Source of the DNA: Pseudomonas putida
Lineage (GTDB): Bacteria; Pseudomonadota; Gammaproteobacteria; Pseudomonadales; Pseudomonadaceae
Direction: 5' to 3'
NCBI RefSeq assembly: GCF_030159595.1
Contig: NZ_BSKJ01000002.1
Span: 489,881-553,880, forward strand
DNA length: 64,000 nt
The notes beneath the pieces were generated by a model. The model worked only from the letters and a program-made list of their open reading frames with translations. It was not told the DNA's origin and did no database searches. The position numbers were made by a program, and so were the translations under genes. This document shows positions 1 to 11,564 of the stretch, piece by piece. How positions within the stretch are numbered: the first letter of the stretch is position 1; each line of letters begins with the position of its first letter.

Positions 1-570
1 GCCAACCACACTGAAACCCGACTGCCTGACATCCTCGGCAGGCACCACGGGCGAACGGCGCCACAAGCCGTTGCCCGCCTTGCGCGCCGCTCGCTCGGCA
101 AGTTGCTGGCAGCCGCTTAGGCGCACATTCGGGGCAATCGCCACCTGGTAACCCAAGCCCTCGCTGAGCAACTGTGCTTCCAGATTGTCGCCATTACGGC
201 CGTAGATATGCGCCAGTGTACGGCCGTATTTGTCCTTGCCTTCAATGCCGGGCACCAGTCCGACACGCCCACCACTGGCGTTGACCAAGGCCTGCAAGCG
301 CCGCCTGGCAGCTTCGGCATAGGGCTCACTGGTACGCCCCTTGCGGCCGATTTCCGGTGCATTGATGCCGATCAGCCGCACGCTGCGGCCATCGGCCAGG
401 CGCAAGGTATCGCCATCTACCACCTGACGTACCGCAACTTGCTGCGCCTGCTCAGCCAGCGGACAGAACGCCAGGGCCGGGACATGCCAGATAACGCCCA
501 CAAAAAAGGCGCCCACAAGGGGCGCCTTCTTCAGCAACAACGCGAAGCCCGAAGGGCTCGCCATGTGCAT
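1..570 (-). CDS. Thermonuclease-family (SNase-like) secreted nuclease, partial
   Basis: The reading frame runs off the left window edge with 190 codons visible. I translated it by hand. An N-terminal hydrophobic segment ending near ALA suggests a signal peptide or membrane anchor. It is followed by an SNase core: VVDGDTLRLADG, then VRLIGINAPE, then GKDKYGRTLA with the basic residue expected near the active site. Staphylococcal-nuclease-like proteins cut DNA or RNA with calcium; exported action is inferred from the leader. The ATG at 570 lies 2 nt after the rpmE stop, so the two are probably cotranscribed. An ATG at 564 is an alternative start. The C-terminus is not visible. Confidence 0.8.
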   Translation of the reverse strand, partial: MHMASPSGFALLLKKAPLVGAFFVGVIWHVPALAFCPLAEQAQQVAVRQVVDGDTLRLADGRSVRLIGINAPEIGRKGRTSEPYAEAARRRLQALVNASGGRVGLVPGIEGKDKYGRTLAHIYGRNGDNLEAQLLSEGLGYQVAIAPNVRLSGCQQLAERAARKAGNGLWRRSPVVPAEDVRQSGFSVVG

Positions 571-572
571 GA

Positions 573-788
573 TTACTTCTTGGTACCGAACATACCGAAG
601 CGATCGGCGAACTTCTGTACGCGGCCGCCGGTGTCCAGGACTTTCTGCTTACCGGTGTAGAACGGGTGGCACAGGTTGCAAACGTCGATCGACAGGACAT
701 TGCCCAGGGTCGAACGGGTTTCGAACTTGTTACCGCAGCTGCAGGTGACTGCAACTACTTCGTAGTTCGGGTGGATACCTTCTTTCAT
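573..788 (-). CDS. rpmE: 50S ribosomal protein L31
   Basis: A 71-residue protein starting [10 protein letters not shown], the typical L31 N-terminus. Cys16, Cys18, Cys37 and Cys40 form the zinc-binding set of the C+ (zinc-containing) L31 type. The frame is open further upstream, but ATG 788 is preceded by GAGGAAGTGACC, a good ribosome binding site, and matches the family length. L31 is a late-assembling large-subunit protein near the central protuberance. The zinc-independent paralogue is not in this window. A secreted nuclease gene follows directly. Confidence 0.97.
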   Translation of the reverse strand: MKEGIHPNYEVVAVTCSCGNKFETRSTLGNVLSIDVCNLCHPFYTGKQKVLDTGGRVQKFADRFGMFGTKK

Positions 789-858
789 GGTCACTTCCTC
801 GAGCTGCGTGCCGCCACCCAACACCAATTGTTGAATACCGCACGTAATTAGGCGGCGA

Positions 859-886
859 ATAATACCAGAGCATCCTGTCAGCGCAA
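859..886 (-). promoter_or_regulatory. Candidate sigma-70 promoter of rpmE
   Basis: On the minus strand TTGCGC (881-886) and TATTAT (859-864) are separated by 16 bp. This would place the transcript start near 852, about 60 nt before the rpmE ATG. The -10 is close to consensus and the -35 matches in the TTG. It is a prediction from the sequence only. Confidence 0.5.
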
Positions 887-955
887 GATGTCGCTTGCAC
901 CGACCGTCGTCTGCTAGGCTCGCCAGTCCTTGTAACGCCCTCTGAGACTTTCCGC

Positions 956-3175
956 GTGTCCGACGTCATCCTGCGCCTTGCCCTACCCTCCCCGCTGCGT
1001 CGCCTGTTCGACTATAAGGCGCCGGCGAGCATGGCGCGCCAGGCTTTGACCCCGGGCATGCGCATCCGCGTGCCCTTCGGCCGCCGTGAAATGATCGGCG
1101 TGCTGGTGGACGTGTGCGCGCAGAGCGAAGTGCCTGCCGACAAGCTCAAGCCAGCCAGCGCCCTGCTCGACCCGGTATCCCCCATCCCGGCGTCGCTGTT
1201 CAAGCTGTGCCTGTGGACCGCCCAGTACTACCAGCACAGCTTGGGCGACACCCTTAGCTGGGCCCTGCCCACGCTGCTGCGCCAAGGCGAACCCGCCGAA
1301 ATGCGCCAGGAACGCTTCTGGCACATTGCCCCCGGCGCACGCCTGGAGGACCCGCGCATCGCCCGCGCACCGCGCCAGCGCGACGCCCTCAAGACCCTGG
1401 CCCAGCACCCGCACGGCGTGGCCCACAGCCTGCTGGCCAAGCTCAACCTGAACAAGGACAGCCTGGACTTGCTGCTGGCCAAGGACCTGGTGCAGATCGA
1501 AGTTCGCCGCCACCTGCCGGCGCTACGGCATGAACACTGGCTGGCACAGCCGGAACTGCCGCTCAATGAAGAGCAACGCGACGCCTTCGACACCGTGCGC
1601 GAGGGCTTTGGCGGCTTCGGCGCATTCCTGCTGGCCGGCGTCACCGGCAGCGGCAAGACAGAGGTCTACCTGCAACTGATCCGTGAAACCCTGGAGGCCG
1701 GCAAGCAGGCACTGGTGCTGATCCCAGAGATCAACCTCGGCCCACAAACCCTGGCGCGCTTCGAGCAACGCTTCAACGCCCGCATCGCCTTGCTGCATTC
1801 GGCAGTGAACGACCGCGAGCGCCTGGATGCCTGGCTGGCCGCGAGGGACGGCGAAGCCGATATCATCATCGGCACCCGCTCGGCCTTGTTCACGCCGATG
1901 AAAAACCCCGGCCTGATCATCATCGACGAGGAGCACGACGGCTCCTATAAACAGCAGGAGGGCCTGCGCTATCACGCCCGCGACCTGGCACTGGTGCGCG
2001 CCCACCAGGAAAACATCCCGATCCTGCTCGGCTCAGCCACGCCGTCGCTGGAAACCCTGCACAACGCCCTGACCGGCCGCTATCGCCTGCTGCGCATGAA
2101 CCAGCGCGCCGGCGGCGCGCGGCCACCGCGCATGCTGCGCCTGGATGTGAAAAGCCTGCCACTGGACAGTGGCATCAGCGGCCCGTTGCAACAAGCCATC
2201 CGCCAGACCTTGGAGGCAGGCCAGCAAGTGCTGGTGTTCCTCAACCGCCGTGGCTTTGCCCCGACCTTGCTGTGCCACGATTGCGGCTGGCTGTCCGAAT
2301 GCCCGCGCTGCGATGCGCGCATGACCGTGCACCAGCGTTCCGGCGTGCTGCGCTGCCACCATTGCGGCTATGACGAGCGCCTTCCGCACCAGTGCCCGCA
2401 GTGCAACCACGTTGACCTGCGCCCGGTCGGTGCCGGCACCGAGCGCGCCGAAGAACGCCTGAAGGTGCTGTTCCCGGACTACCCGATCCTGCGGGTAGAC
2501 CGTGACAGCACGGCGCGCAAGGACGCCATGCACACCTTGTTCAACACCATCCAGCGCGGCCAGCCGAGCATCCTTGTCGGCACGCAGATGCTTGCCAAGG
2601 GCCACCATTTCCCACGCGTAACGCTGGTGGCCATCCTCGACGCCGATGGCGGGCTGTTTTCGGGTGATTTCCGCGCCAGCGAACGCATGGCGCAGCTGAT
2701 CGTGCAGGTGGCGGGGCGTGCCGGGCGCGCCGAAGAACCCGGCAAGGTCATCATCCAGACCCACCTGGCCGACCACCCGCTGCTGGTGCAACTGACCGAG
2801 CAGGGCTACTTCGCCTTTGCCGAGCAGGCCCTGGACGAACGCCGCGCCGCCGGGCTGCCGCCTTACTCTCACCTGGCCCTTCTGCGTGCCGAAGCGCACA
2901 AGCCAGGGCAGGCCGAAGGCTTCCTCGACGAAGCCTGCGCCGCCGCCGAGCGACTGGTGACTGAACAGCGCCTGCCGGGCATCGAATTGCTGGGCCCGGT
3001 ACCGGCCCCCATGGAACGCCGCGCCGGGCGCTTCCGGGCGCAACTGTTGATACAGGCCAATACCCGGGCGCCTTTGCATCGACTGATCAGCGCCTGGTTG
3101 CTAGTGTTGGAGCAGATGCCGAGCGGGCGCCAGGTGCGTTGGTCACTGGATGTCGACCCGGTCGACCTGTACTGA
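956..3175 (+). CDS. priA: Primosomal protein N' (replication restart helicase)
   Basis: A 739-residue PriA. It remodels stalled forks and loads the replicative helicase away from oriC. The N-terminal 3'-end-binding domain is followed by helicase motifs: Walker A GVTGSGKT at 228-235 and the DEEH box at 324-327. A cysteine-rich zinc insertion lies at about 440-485 (CxxC pairs), as expected for the PriA zinc module that contacts PriB/DnaT. The start is a GTG at 956 with only a weak ribosome binding site, but it matches the conserved N-terminus [10 protein letters not shown]. It is divergent from rpmE and upstream of argS. Confidence 0.97.
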   Translation: MSDVILRLALPSPLRRLFDYKAPASMARQALTPGMRIRVPFGRREMIGVLVDVCAQSEVPADKLKPASALLDPVSPIPASLFKLCLWTAQYYQHSLGDTLSWALPTLLRQGEPAEMRQERFWHIAPGARLEDPRIARAPRQRDALKTLAQHPHGVAHSLLAKLNLNKDSLDLLLAKDLVQIEVRRHLPALRHEHWLAQPELPLNEEQRDAFDTVREGFGGFGAFLLAGVTGSGKTEVYLQLIRETLEAGKQALVLIPEINLGPQTLARFEQRFNARIALLHSAVNDRERLDAWLAARDGEADIIIGTRSALFTPMKNPGLIIIDEEHDGSYKQQEGLRYHARDLALVRAHQENIPILLGSATPSLETLHNALTGRYRLLRMNQRAGGARPPRMLRLDVKSLPLDSGISGPLQQAIRQTLEAGQQVLVFLNRRGFAPTLLCHDCGWLSECPRCDARMTVHQRSGVLRCHHCGYDERLPHQCPQCNHVDLRPVGAGTERAEERLKVLFPDYPILRVDRDSTARKDAMHTLFNTIQRGQPSILVGTQMLAKGHHFPRVTLVAILDADGGLFSGDFRASERMAQLIVQVAGRAGRAEEPGKVIIQTHLADHPLLVQLTEQGYFAFAEQALDERRAAGLPPYSHLALLRAEAHKPGQAEGFLDEACAAAERLVTEQRLPGIELLGPVPAPMERRAGRFRAQLLIQANTRAPLHRLISAWLLVLEQMPSGRQVRWSLDVDPVDLY

Positions 3176-3230
3176 CGTCCGGCTGCTTTGCAGCCCCAAA
3201 GGTTGGCAACCCGCTCCCAGCCACGGATAA

Positions 3231-5030
<1,800 letters not shown>

Positions 5031-5031
5031 G

Positions 5032-5730
5032 TTGGCTGCCAAGAAAAAACCCGCACCCAAGCGCGGCGCCAGCCGCCAGACGGCACCGGCCAAACAGCCG
5101 ATCCCCGGCTGGGTATGGATGGCCGTCGGCCTGACCGTAGGCGCGTTCATCGTATTTCTGATGAAGCTCGAACCGGGTGGCGAAGACATCAAACGCACCA
5201 AGCCCGAGCAGCAGAAGCCGGAGAAAGTGGTCGAAGCCGGCAAGCCGGCCCAGGCCACCCCACAGCAACCGGTGAAGCCGAAGTACGACTTCTACACCTT
5301 GCTGCCGGAGTCTGAGGTGATCGTGCCGCCAGAGGCCGTACCCGAGAAGACGCCACCGGTACCCGCCCAGCCGGTGACCCCGGTGACGCCGGCAGAAGCT
5401 GCGAAAATCGACACTGCGCGGGCCCAGGCGGCGTTGCTGGGCCAGACCCCTCCCCCCGCACCGCCGGTGATCAAGCCGGCAGCCACCACCCAGTATTTCC
5501 TGCAAGCCGGCTCGTTCCGCAAGCAGGCTGATGCCGACAAGGTGCGCGCGCAGATCATCCTGCTGGGCCAGTCGGTAAAGGTGGAGTCGGGCACGGTCAA
5601 GGACGAAACCTGGTACCGCGTACTGGTCGGGCCGTTCAGCAACCGTGAACAGCTGACCGGGGCGCAAAAGCAGCTGGCCGGGGCTGGATTCAGTAACCTG
5701 TTGCTGCAACAGCGACAGACCCGCCAATAA
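5032..5730 (+). CDS. SPOR-domain membrane protein (FtsN-like)
   Basis: A 232-residue bitopic protein. It has a short Lys/Pro-rich cytoplasmic tail (1-25), one membrane segment (about 26-44, GWVWMAVGLTVGAFIVFLM), a Pro/Ala-rich periplasmic linker (about 60-150) and a C-terminal SPOR domain (about 152-232, TQYFLQAGSF...GPFSNREQ). SPOR domains bind denuded glycan strands at division septa. The architecture matches the FtsN-like protein often found after argS in pseudomonads. The best start is TTG 5032, because the next in-frame ATG lies inside the membrane segment. Whether it is the true FtsN cannot be told from this window. Confidence 0.85.
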   Translation: MAAKKKPAPKRGASRQTAPAKQPIPGWVWMAVGLTVGAFIVFLMKLEPGGEDIKRTKPEQQKPEKVVEAGKPAQATPQQPVKPKYDFYTLLPESEVIVPPEAVPEKTPPVPAQPVTPVTPAEAAKIDTARAQAALLGQTPPPAPPVIKPAATTQYFLQAGSFRKQADADKVRAQIILLGQSVKVESGTVKDETWYRVLVGPFSNREQLTGAQKQLAGAGFSNLLLQQRQTRQ

Positions 5731-5746
5731 TCTGGAAATGGGACCT

Positions 5747-5783
5747 GTGGGAGCGGGCTTGGTGTCAACAAGCCCGCTCCCAC
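5747..5783. repeat. REP-type inverted repeat / likely bidirectional terminator
   Basis: Perfect 15-bp arms (5747-5761 and 5769-5783) around a 7-nt loop, built from the REP core GTGGGAGCGGGCTTG. It lies between the convergent SPOR and TM2 genes, so it may also stop transcription from both sides. The CGCG end of the usual REP is missing. Confidence 0.75.
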
Positions 5784-5795
5784 ACTGGCTTGGTG

Positions 5796-6215
5796 TCAAT
5801 GCCGGCTGCTGTTCACCTCGGAAACCTGGCTGTTCAACGTCCAGAAGTCATACAGCACACCTAACAGGAACAGCCCGCCGGTAAAGAAATAGACGATCGC
5901 GCTGATCCACTTGCCCTGATACAGCCGGTGCAGGCCAAACACTCCGAGGAAGGTCAGCAGGATCCAGGCAATGTTGTAGTCGATACGCCCGGACTGGAAC
6001 CTCAGGTCTGCCTCACGGTCCATGGACGGGATCAGAAACAGGTCGATCAACCAGCCAATGCCCAACAGGCCGAAGGTGCAGAACCAGAGGGTCCCGGTAA
6101 TCGGCTTGCCGTAGTAGAAGCGATGTGACCCGGTGAAGCCGAAAATCCACAGCAGGTAGCCGATGGTCTTGCTGTGAGTGTCGTGAAAGGGCGCCCCCTG
6201 TTGATAACTGTTCAT
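5796..6215 (-). CDS. TM2-domain membrane protein
   Basis: A 139-residue protein with repeated hydrophobic stretches. It carries the TM2 signature twice in outline: GFTGSHRFYYGK followed by a helix pair, then GVFGLHRLYQGK followed by another pair. TM2 proteins are small inner-membrane proteins of unknown biochemical role. ATG 6215 gives the shortest consistent N-terminus, and the extended DTHSKTIGYLLWIFG start is typical of the proteobacterial group. It is convergent with the SPOR gene and divergent from the NlpC/P60 gene. Confidence 0.85.
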   Translation of the reverse strand: MNSYQQGAPFHDTHSKTIGYLLWIFGFTGSHRFYYGKPITGTLWFCTFGLLGIGWLIDLFLIPSMDREADLRFQSGRIDYNIAWILLTFLGVFGLHRLYQGKWISAIVYFFTGGLFLLGVLYDFWTLNSQVSEVNSSRH

Positions 6216-6381
6216 TCATAGCCCCTGTGGGTTATCCGAAAATTTTCTAAAAAAAAATGTGACTTTTTCGTCGCAGGCCGACGTACGGCACCTGGGCAAT
6301 CGACAAACGGATCATAGATTGATCAAAAAGCTGTTATAAAGTTGCGCGCCCAACACATAACTATTCATAAGAGCTTCATCT

Positions 6382-7008
6382 ATGCCGCCTTTATTCAAGA
6401 CATGGCTGACCCTCTGTCTATTATTGCCCCTGGCCGCCCACGCCACCAATCGTGAGCAACGTCTTCCCAATGGTTTCACCGGCTACACCACCAATGCCTC
6501 GGTGAAACATGCGCCGGTCAAGCAGACCACCCTGCGCGCGCGCCCGAGCAACGCTGCCAGCAGCCGCGGCGTGCCCGTTGCTGCCATGTCGCCGAAGCAG
6601 AGCAGCGATGTGCTCAGCCGTGCGGTGAATGTGCTCGGCACCCCTTATGTTTGGGGTGGCAGCAGCCCGAAAAAAGGCTTCGACTGCAGCGGGCTGGTCA
6701 AATACGCCTTCAACGACGTCGCCGACGTCGACCTGCCGCGCACCTCCAATGCCATGGCCCAAGGCCACGGTGTGAAAGTGGCCAAGGGTGACCTGAAGCC
6801 TGGTGACCTGATTTTCTTCAACATCAAGAGCCGTCGGGTGAACCATGTTGCCATCTACCTGGGCAACGACCGCTTCATCCATGCGCCTCGGCGTGGCAAG
6901 CGGGTGAGCATCGACACCCTGAGCAAGCCCTACTGGCAGAAGCACTATGTAGTGGCCAAGCGGGTGCTGCCGAAAGAACAGCAGCAGCTGAGCCTGGCCA
7001 AGCGCTAA
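6382..7008 (+). CDS. NlpC/P60 (C40) cell-wall peptidase
   Basis: A 208-residue secreted cysteine peptidase. The signal peptide is about residues 1-21 (LTLCLLLPLAAHA). A linker follows, then the NlpC/P60 domain with nucleophile Cys102 in FDCSGLVKYAF, His155 in VNHVAIYLG and a third polar residue, His167, in RFIHAPRRG. The family cleaves D-Glu-mDAP or related peptidoglycan stem bonds in the periplasm. Transcribed alone, it sits divergent from the TM2 gene with an AT-rich 166-bp upstream region. REP elements follow it. The substrate bond is not predictable from sequence alone. Confidence 0.9.
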   Translation: MPPLFKTWLTLCLLLPLAAHATNREQRLPNGFTGYTTNASVKHAPVKQTTLRARPSNAASSRGVPVAAMSPKQSSDVLSRAVNVLGTPYVWGGSSPKKGFDCSGLVKYAFNDVADVDLPRTSNAMAQGHGVKVAKGDLKPGDLIFFNIKSRRVNHVAIYLGNDRFIHAPRRGKRVSIDTLSKPYWQKHYVVAKRVLPKEQQQLSLAKR

Positions 7009-7022
7009 GCAGGTCCGGCCTC

Positions 7023-7104
7023 TTCGCGGGCAAGCCCGCTCCCACAGTGATCCCACAGTTCTCAAACCCTGTGCTGTCCCTGTGGGAGCGGGCTTGCCCG
7101 CGAA
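7023..7104. repeat. Inverted pair of P. putida-type REP elements
   Basis: Two 25-bp arms (7023-7047 and 7080-7104) are perfect reverse complements with core TTCGCGGGCAAGCCCGCTCC. They form a BIME-like pair between the convergent NlpC/P60 gene and pilT. Such pairs can act as terminators, mRNA-end protectors or targets of REP-associated transposases. Confidence 0.9.
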
Positions 7105-7120
7105 AGGGCCAGTGCAAGCA

Positions 7121-8119
7121 CTACAGATCTTTGATCAGCCCCTTCTCTATCAACCTCCGCAGTGCCCCCTCCATCGTCCGCATCCCTTCTGCACCACCCG
7201 CCTGCATCACCGAACACAACTGCGCCATCCGCCCCTCCCGAATCAGGTTACGCACTGCCGGCGTCGCCACCAGCACTTCCCGCGCCGCCACCCGCCCGCC
7301 GCCCACGCGCCTGACCAGCATCTGCACCACCACAAGGCGTAACGACTCGGCCAACATCGCCCGCACCAACGGCTTCTCTTCGGCAGCAAACACCTCCACC
7401 AACCTGTCGATGCTGCTGGCTGCAGAGCGCGTATGCACCGTCGCCAGCACCAGGTGCCCGGTTTCGGCCGCGCGCAACGCCAGGCGAACCGTCTCCAGGT
7501 CGCGCAACTCGCCAATCATGATCACATCCGGGTCCTGGCGCATCGCACTGCGCAACCCTTGAGCAAAGCCGCCGCTATGGCGGCCAATCTCACGCTGATT
7601 GACCAGACTGCGTTGGCTGCTGTGAATAACTTCGACCGGGTCTTCGAGGGTGATGATATGCAGCGCCCGCTCGCGGTTCAGATGGTCAAGCAAGGTCGCC
7701 AGCGTGCTGGACTTGCCACTGCCGGTCGGACCACCCACCAGGATCAAGCCATCTCGGCATTGCGCAACAGCTTGATACACATCCCCCAGGTCCAGTTCAT
7801 CCAACGTGGCGATCCGCCCGGGGATCAGCCGAAAGGTTGCCCCGGGGCCATTCAGCTGGCGAAACAGGTTCAGCCGAAAGCGGCCGAGTGCGGGCAACGC
7901 CAACGCCAGGTCCAGCTCATCGCCCTGGGCCCATTGCCGCTGTTGCTGCTCAGCCAGCAAGGGCGCCAAGCCATCGGCCAGTTCTATCGCCACCATCGGT
8001 GGCAAGTTCATGCGCTGTAACTCACCCTCCAGGCGCAACATCGGTATCTGGCCCGCCGCCAGGTGCAGGTCCGAAGCCCCCGCCTCCACGGCCCGGGCCA
8101 ACAGGTCAGTCACATCCAT
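7121..8119 (-). CDS. pilT: Type IV pilus retraction ATPase
   Basis: A 332-residue secretion-type hexameric ATPase that powers pilus retraction and twitching. It has Walker A GPTGSGKS at 130-137, an Asp box around 160, the Walker B region QDPDVIMIGELRD with Glu204, and His222 and His229 in the His box (GHLVLATVHT). I chose ATG 8119 (MDVTDLLARA) over 8131 because GAGGAG lies 7 nt upstream of it and it matches the family start. No pilU follows here; the gene sits alone, divergent from yggS. The C-terminus is slightly shorter than the 344-residue P. aeruginosa enzyme. Confidence 0.93.
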   Translation of the reverse strand: MDVTDLLARAVEAGASDLHLAAGQIPMLRLEGELQRMNLPPMVAIELADGLAPLLAEQQQRQWAQGDELDLALALPALGRFRLNLFRQLNGPGATFRLIPGRIATLDELDLGDVYQAVAQCRDGLILVGGPTGSGKSSTLATLLDHLNRERALHIITLEDPVEVIHSSQRSLVNQREIGRHSGGFAQGLRSAMRQDPDVIMIGELRDLETVRLALRAAETGHLVLATVHTRSAASSIDRLVEVFAAEEKPLVRAMLAESLRLVVVQMLVRRVGGGRVAAREVLVATPAVRNLIREGRMAQLCSVMQAGGAEGMRTMEGALRRLIEKGLIKDL

Positions 8120-8184
8120 GAGACTCCTCAAAGGCCTTCAAGTAGGTAGAATGCCGCAAACCCTACAGCTGCCGGCATCCATCC

Positions 8185-8871
8185 ATGTCCACCCTAGCAG
8201 ACAACCTTTCCGCGATTTCCGCCCGTATCGCCAGTGCTGCCCAGGCAGCCGGGCGCGATCCGGCCAGCGTCCAGTTGCTGGCCGTGAGCAAGACCAAGCC
8301 CGCCAGCGCCATCCGCGAGGTCCATGCCGCCGGCGTGCGCGACTTCGGGGAAAACTACCTACAGGAAGCGCTGACAAAGCAGCAGGCGCTCAGCGACTTG
8401 CCCTTGATCTGGCACTTCATCGGCCCCATTCAGTCGAACAAGACCAAAGCCATCGCCGAGCATTTCGACTGGGTGCATTCCGTGGACCGCCTGAAAATCG
8501 CCCAACGTCTGTCCGAGCAGCGCCCTGCCGGGCTGGCACCATTGAACATCTGCCTACAGGTGAACGTCAGTGGTGAAGACAGCAAGTCCGGCTGCGCCCC
8601 CGCCGACCTGCCGGCACTGGCCAAGGCGGTAGCCGCATTGCCCAATTTGCGCCTGCGCGGGCTGATGGCAATCCCCGAACCCACCGATGACCGCGCTGCC
8701 CAGGAGACCGCCTTCGCCAGCCTGCGTAAGCTGCAGGAAGGCCTGGATCTTGGCCTGGACACCCTGTCCATGGGCATGAGCCACGACCTGGAAGCGGCCA
8801 TTGCCCAGGGTGCGACCTGGGTACGCATCGGCACCGCCCTGTTCGGCGCGCGCGACTACGGCAACACCTGA
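8185..8871 (+). CDS. yggS: YggS-family PLP-binding protein (PLP homeostasis)
   Basis: A 228-residue single-domain TIM-barrel PLP protein. The cofactor lysine is Lys36 in LLAVSKTKPA. Other family marks are FGENYLQEA, WHFIGPIQSNK and the SMGMSHDLEAAI phosphate-binding segment. Members (YggS, PLPHP, PipY) buffer vitamin B6 and affect amino-acid pools; no catalytic activity is established. It is followed 38 nt later by proC, a conserved pairing with pilT on the other side. Confidence 0.95.
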   Translation: MSTLADNLSAISARIASAAQAAGRDPASVQLLAVSKTKPASAIREVHAAGVRDFGENYLQEALTKQQALSDLPLIWHFIGPIQSNKTKAIAEHFDWVHSVDRLKIAQRLSEQRPAGLAPLNICLQVNVSGEDSKSGCAPADLPALAKAVAALPNLRLRGLMAIPEPTDDRAAQETAFASLRKLQEGLDLGLDTLSMGMSHDLEAAIAQGATWVRIGTALFGARDYGNT

Positions 8872-8909
8872 TTCTATGCTTCACTCACTCTTTTCCACAA
8901 GGACCTGAC

Positions 8910-9728
8910 ATGAGCAAGACTCGCATTGCCTTTATCGGCGCCGGCAACATGGCCGCCAGCCTGATCGGTGGCCTGCGTGCCCAGGGCCTGGAAGCTTCGC
9001 AGATCCGCGCCAGCGACCCGGGCGCCGAGACCCGAAGCCGCATCCAGGCCGAGCACGGCATCGAAACCTTCGAGAACAACGCCCAGGCCATCGACGGCGC
9101 CGACGTCATCGTGCTGGCAGTCAAGCCACAGGTCATGAAAGCCGTGTGCCAGGCCCTGCAACCCAACCTGCAGGATGGCCAGCTGATCGTGTCCATCGCC
9201 GCCGGCATCACCTGCGCCAGCCTGCAAAGCTGGGTGGGCACTCGCCCTGTTGTACGCTGCATGCCCAACACCCCGGCACTGCTGCGCCAGGGCGTAAGCG
9301 GCCTGTACGCCACTGCTGAAGTGTCTGCCGAGCAGCGCCAGCAGGCCGAACAACTGCTGTCGGCCGTGGGCACTGCCCTGTGGCTGGAGCAGGAACAACA
9401 ACTGGATGCTGTGACCGCTGTGTCCGGCAGCGGCCCTGCGTACTTCTTCCTGCTGATCGAGGCCATGACCGCAGCAGGCGAAAAACTCGGCCTGCCACGT
9501 GAAACCGCTTCCCAGCTGACCTTGCAGACCGCGCTTGGCGCTGCCCGCATGGCCGTTGCCAGCGATGTCGATGCCGCCGAACTGCGCCGCCGCGTCACCT
9601 CGCCCGCCGGCACCACGGAAGCGGCGATCACGTCGTTCCAGGCCAGCGGTTTCGAAGCCATCGTCGAGCAGGCACTGCAGGCTGCGGCCACGCGCTCCGC
9701 CGAGCTGGCCGAACAACTGGGCAAATAA
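8910..9728 (+). CDS. proC: Pyrroline-5-carboxylate reductase
   Basis: A 272-residue enzyme that reduces pyrroline-5-carboxylate to proline with NAD(P)H. The Rossmann motif IAFIGAGNMA is at the N-terminus. The C-terminal dimerisation and substrate domain shows TAVSGSGPAYFF and VTSPAGTTEAAI, both P5CR signatures. Length is normal. ATG 8910 follows an AAGGACCTGAC ribosome binding site. It sits between yggS and yggT in the common gammaproteobacterial order. Confidence 0.97.
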   Translation: MSKTRIAFIGAGNMAASLIGGLRAQGLEASQIRASDPGAETRSRIQAEHGIETFENNAQAIDGADVIVLAVKPQVMKAVCQALQPNLQDGQLIVSIAAGITCASLQSWVGTRPVVRCMPNTPALLRQGVSGLYATAEVSAEQRQQAEQLLSAVGTALWLEQEQQLDAVTAVSGSGPAYFFLLIEAMTAAGEKLGLPRETASQLTLQTALGAARMAVASDVDAAELRRRVTSPAGTTEAAITSFQASGFEAIVEQALQAAATRSAELAEQLGK

Positions 9729-9738
9729 GGAGCTTTAG

Positions 9739-10329
9739 ATGAATGCACTGTCCGGCGCCGCGATCTTCGTGGTGCAAACCCTGGTCAGCCTGTACCTGGT
9801 GATCGTTCTGCTGCGCTTTGTCCTGCAACTGGTCAAAGCCAACTTCTACAACCCGCTGTGCCAGTTCGCGGTGCGTGCCACCCAGCCACTGCTCAAGCCC
9901 ATCCGCCGGATCATCCCCAGCATCGGCGGGCTGGACACCTCGTCGCTGCTGCTGGCGGTTATCATCCAGGCCCTGCTGATGGGCTTCGTGCTGATGGTCA
10001 CCTACGGCACTTTCGGCGACATCCTGCACCTGCTGATGTGGGCAATCATCGGCATCACCTCGCTGTTCCTGAAGATTTTCTGGGTGGCGATGATCGTGAT
10101 GGTGATCGTTTCGTGGGTTGCGCCCAACAGCCACAACCCGGCGGCCGAGCTGGCCTACCAGATCAGCGAGCCGGTGCTGGCACCGTTCCGCCGCATCGTG
10201 CCCAACCTGGGTGGGATGGATATCTCGCCAATCTTCGCCTTCCTGGCGATCCAGGTGATCCAGTCGTTCGTCATGCCCCCACTGGCCGCCTACGCCAGCA
10301 TGCCACAAGAACTGTGGCGCATGATCTGA
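9739..10329 (+). CDS. yggT: YggT-family integral membrane protein
   Basis: A 196-residue membrane protein made of two related YggT halves. Each half has hydrophobic helices followed by a loop with QPLLKPIRRIIPSIGG or EPVLAPFRRIVPNLGG. The function is not established; family members have been linked to osmotic stress tolerance and organelle or division effects. It begins 10 nt after proC with AAGGAGC as the ribosome binding site, so it is probably in the same operon. Confidence 0.93.
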   Translation: MNALSGAAIFVVQTLVSLYLVIVLLRFVLQLVKANFYNPLCQFAVRATQPLLKPIRRIIPSIGGLDTSSLLLAVIIQALLMGFVLMVTYGTFGDILHLLMWAIIGITSLFLKIFWVAMIVMVIVSWVAPNSHNPAAELAYQISEPVLAPFRRIVPNLGGMDISPIFAFLAIQVIQSFVMPPLAAYASMPQELWRMI

Positions 10330-10341
10330 CCCTGGTTGCTT

Positions 10342-10369
10342 CCAGTGGCAAGCCTTTGCTTGCCGCTGG
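10342..10369. terminator. Hairpin between yggT and metX
   Basis: Twelve-base arms CCAGTGGCAAGC (10342-10353) and GCTTGCCGCTGG (10358-10369) pair with one G-T position. No clear U-tract follows, so it could be a weak terminator or an mRNA-end structure between the yggS-proC-yggT and metXW units. Confidence 0.45.
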
Positions 10370-10417
10370 GGGTAGCGCTCTTTAGACTTACGCCTCCGTC
10401 AAGCGTGAGCAGGGTCG

Positions 10418-11557
10418 ATGTCCACTGTCTTTCCCGAAGATTCCGTCGGTCTGGTAGTACCGCAAACCGCCCGGTTCGATGAACCGCTGGCACTGGCCTG
10501 TGGTCGCTCCCTGGCCAGTTACGATCTGGTCTACGAGACCTATGGCACCCTGAACGCCAGCGCGAGCAACGCCGTGCTGATCTGCCATGCCCTGTCCGGC
10601 CACCACCATGCCGCTGGCTACCATGCCGCCACCGACCGCAAGCCGGGCTGGTGGGACAGCTGCATCGGCCCAGGCAAGCCGATCGACACCAACCGTTTCT
10701 TCGTGGTCAGCCTGAACAACCTGGGTGGCTGCAATGGCAGCACCGGCCCCAGCAGCATCAACCCGGCGACCGGCAAGCCCTATGGCGCCGACTTCCCCGT
10801 GCTGACTGTCGAAGACTGGGTGCACAGCCAGGCACGCCTGGCAGACCGCCTGGGCATTGCGCAATGGGCGGCCATCGTCGGTGGCAGCCTCGGCGGCATG
10901 CAGGCGCTGCAATGGACCATGACCTACCCCGAGCGCGTACGCCATTGCGTCGACATCGCCTCGGCACCCAAGTTGTCGGCACAGAACATCGCCTTCAACG
11001 AAGTCGCACGCCAGGCCATCCTCACCGACCCCGAGTTCCACGGCGGTTCGTTCCAGGACCAGGGTGTAATCCCCAAACGTGGCCTGATGCTGGCGCGCAT
11101 GGTCGGCCACATCACCTACCTGTCCGACGACTCGATGGGTGAAAAGTTTGGCCGTGAGCTGAAAAGTGACAAGCTCAACTACGACTTCCACAGTGTCGAG
11201 TTCCAGGTGGAAAGCTACCTGCGCTACCAGGGCGAGGAGTTTTCCGGCCGTTTCGACGCCAACACCTACCTGCTGATGACCAAGGCGCTGGACTATTTCG
11301 ACCCGGCCGCCGCCCAGGGCGGTGACCTGGCTGCCACTCTGGCCCACGTCAAGGCGGACTACTGCATCATGTCGTTCACAACCGACTGGCGCTTCTCGCC
11401 GGCCCGTTCGCGCGAGATCGTCGACGCCCTGATGGCGGCACGCAAGAACGTCTGCTACCTGGAGATCGACTCGCCTTACGGGCACGATGCCTTCCTGATC
11501 CCCACACCTCGCTACATGCAGGGTTTCTCGAACTACATGAACCGCATTGCCATCTGA
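10418..11557 (+). CDS. metX: Homoserine O-acyltransferase (MetX; succinyl donor likely)
   Basis: A 379-residue alpha/beta-hydrolase-fold acyltransferase for the first committed step of methionine synthesis. The nucleophile is Ser157 in [10 protein letters not shown]; Asp323 (TTDWRFSP) and His356 (YGHDAF) complete the triad. Family signatures include [14 protein letters not shown]. MetX proteins may use acetyl-CoA or succinyl-CoA; characterised Pseudomonas enzymes use succinyl-CoA, so I infer that donor here. The start at 10418 has AGCAGGG upstream. metW follows after 7 nt. Confidence 0.93.
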   Translation: MSTVFPEDSVGLVVPQTARFDEPLALACGRSLASYDLVYETYGTLNASASNAVLICHALSGHHHAAGYHAATDRKPGWWDSCIGPGKPIDTNRFFVVSLNNLGGCNGSTGPSSINPATGKPYGADFPVLTVEDWVHSQARLADRLGIAQWAAIVGGSLGGMQALQWTMTYPERVRHCVDIASAPKLSAQNIAFNEVARQAILTDPEFHGGSFQDQGVIPKRGLMLARMVGHITYLSDDSMGEKFGRELKSDKLNYDFHSVEFQVESYLRYQGEEFSGRFDANTYLLMTKALDYFDPAAAQGGDLAATLAHVKADYCIMSFTTDWRFSPARSREIVDALMAARKNVCYLEIDSPYGHDAFLIPTPRYMQGFSNYMNRIAI

Positions 11558-11564
11558 GGACAGC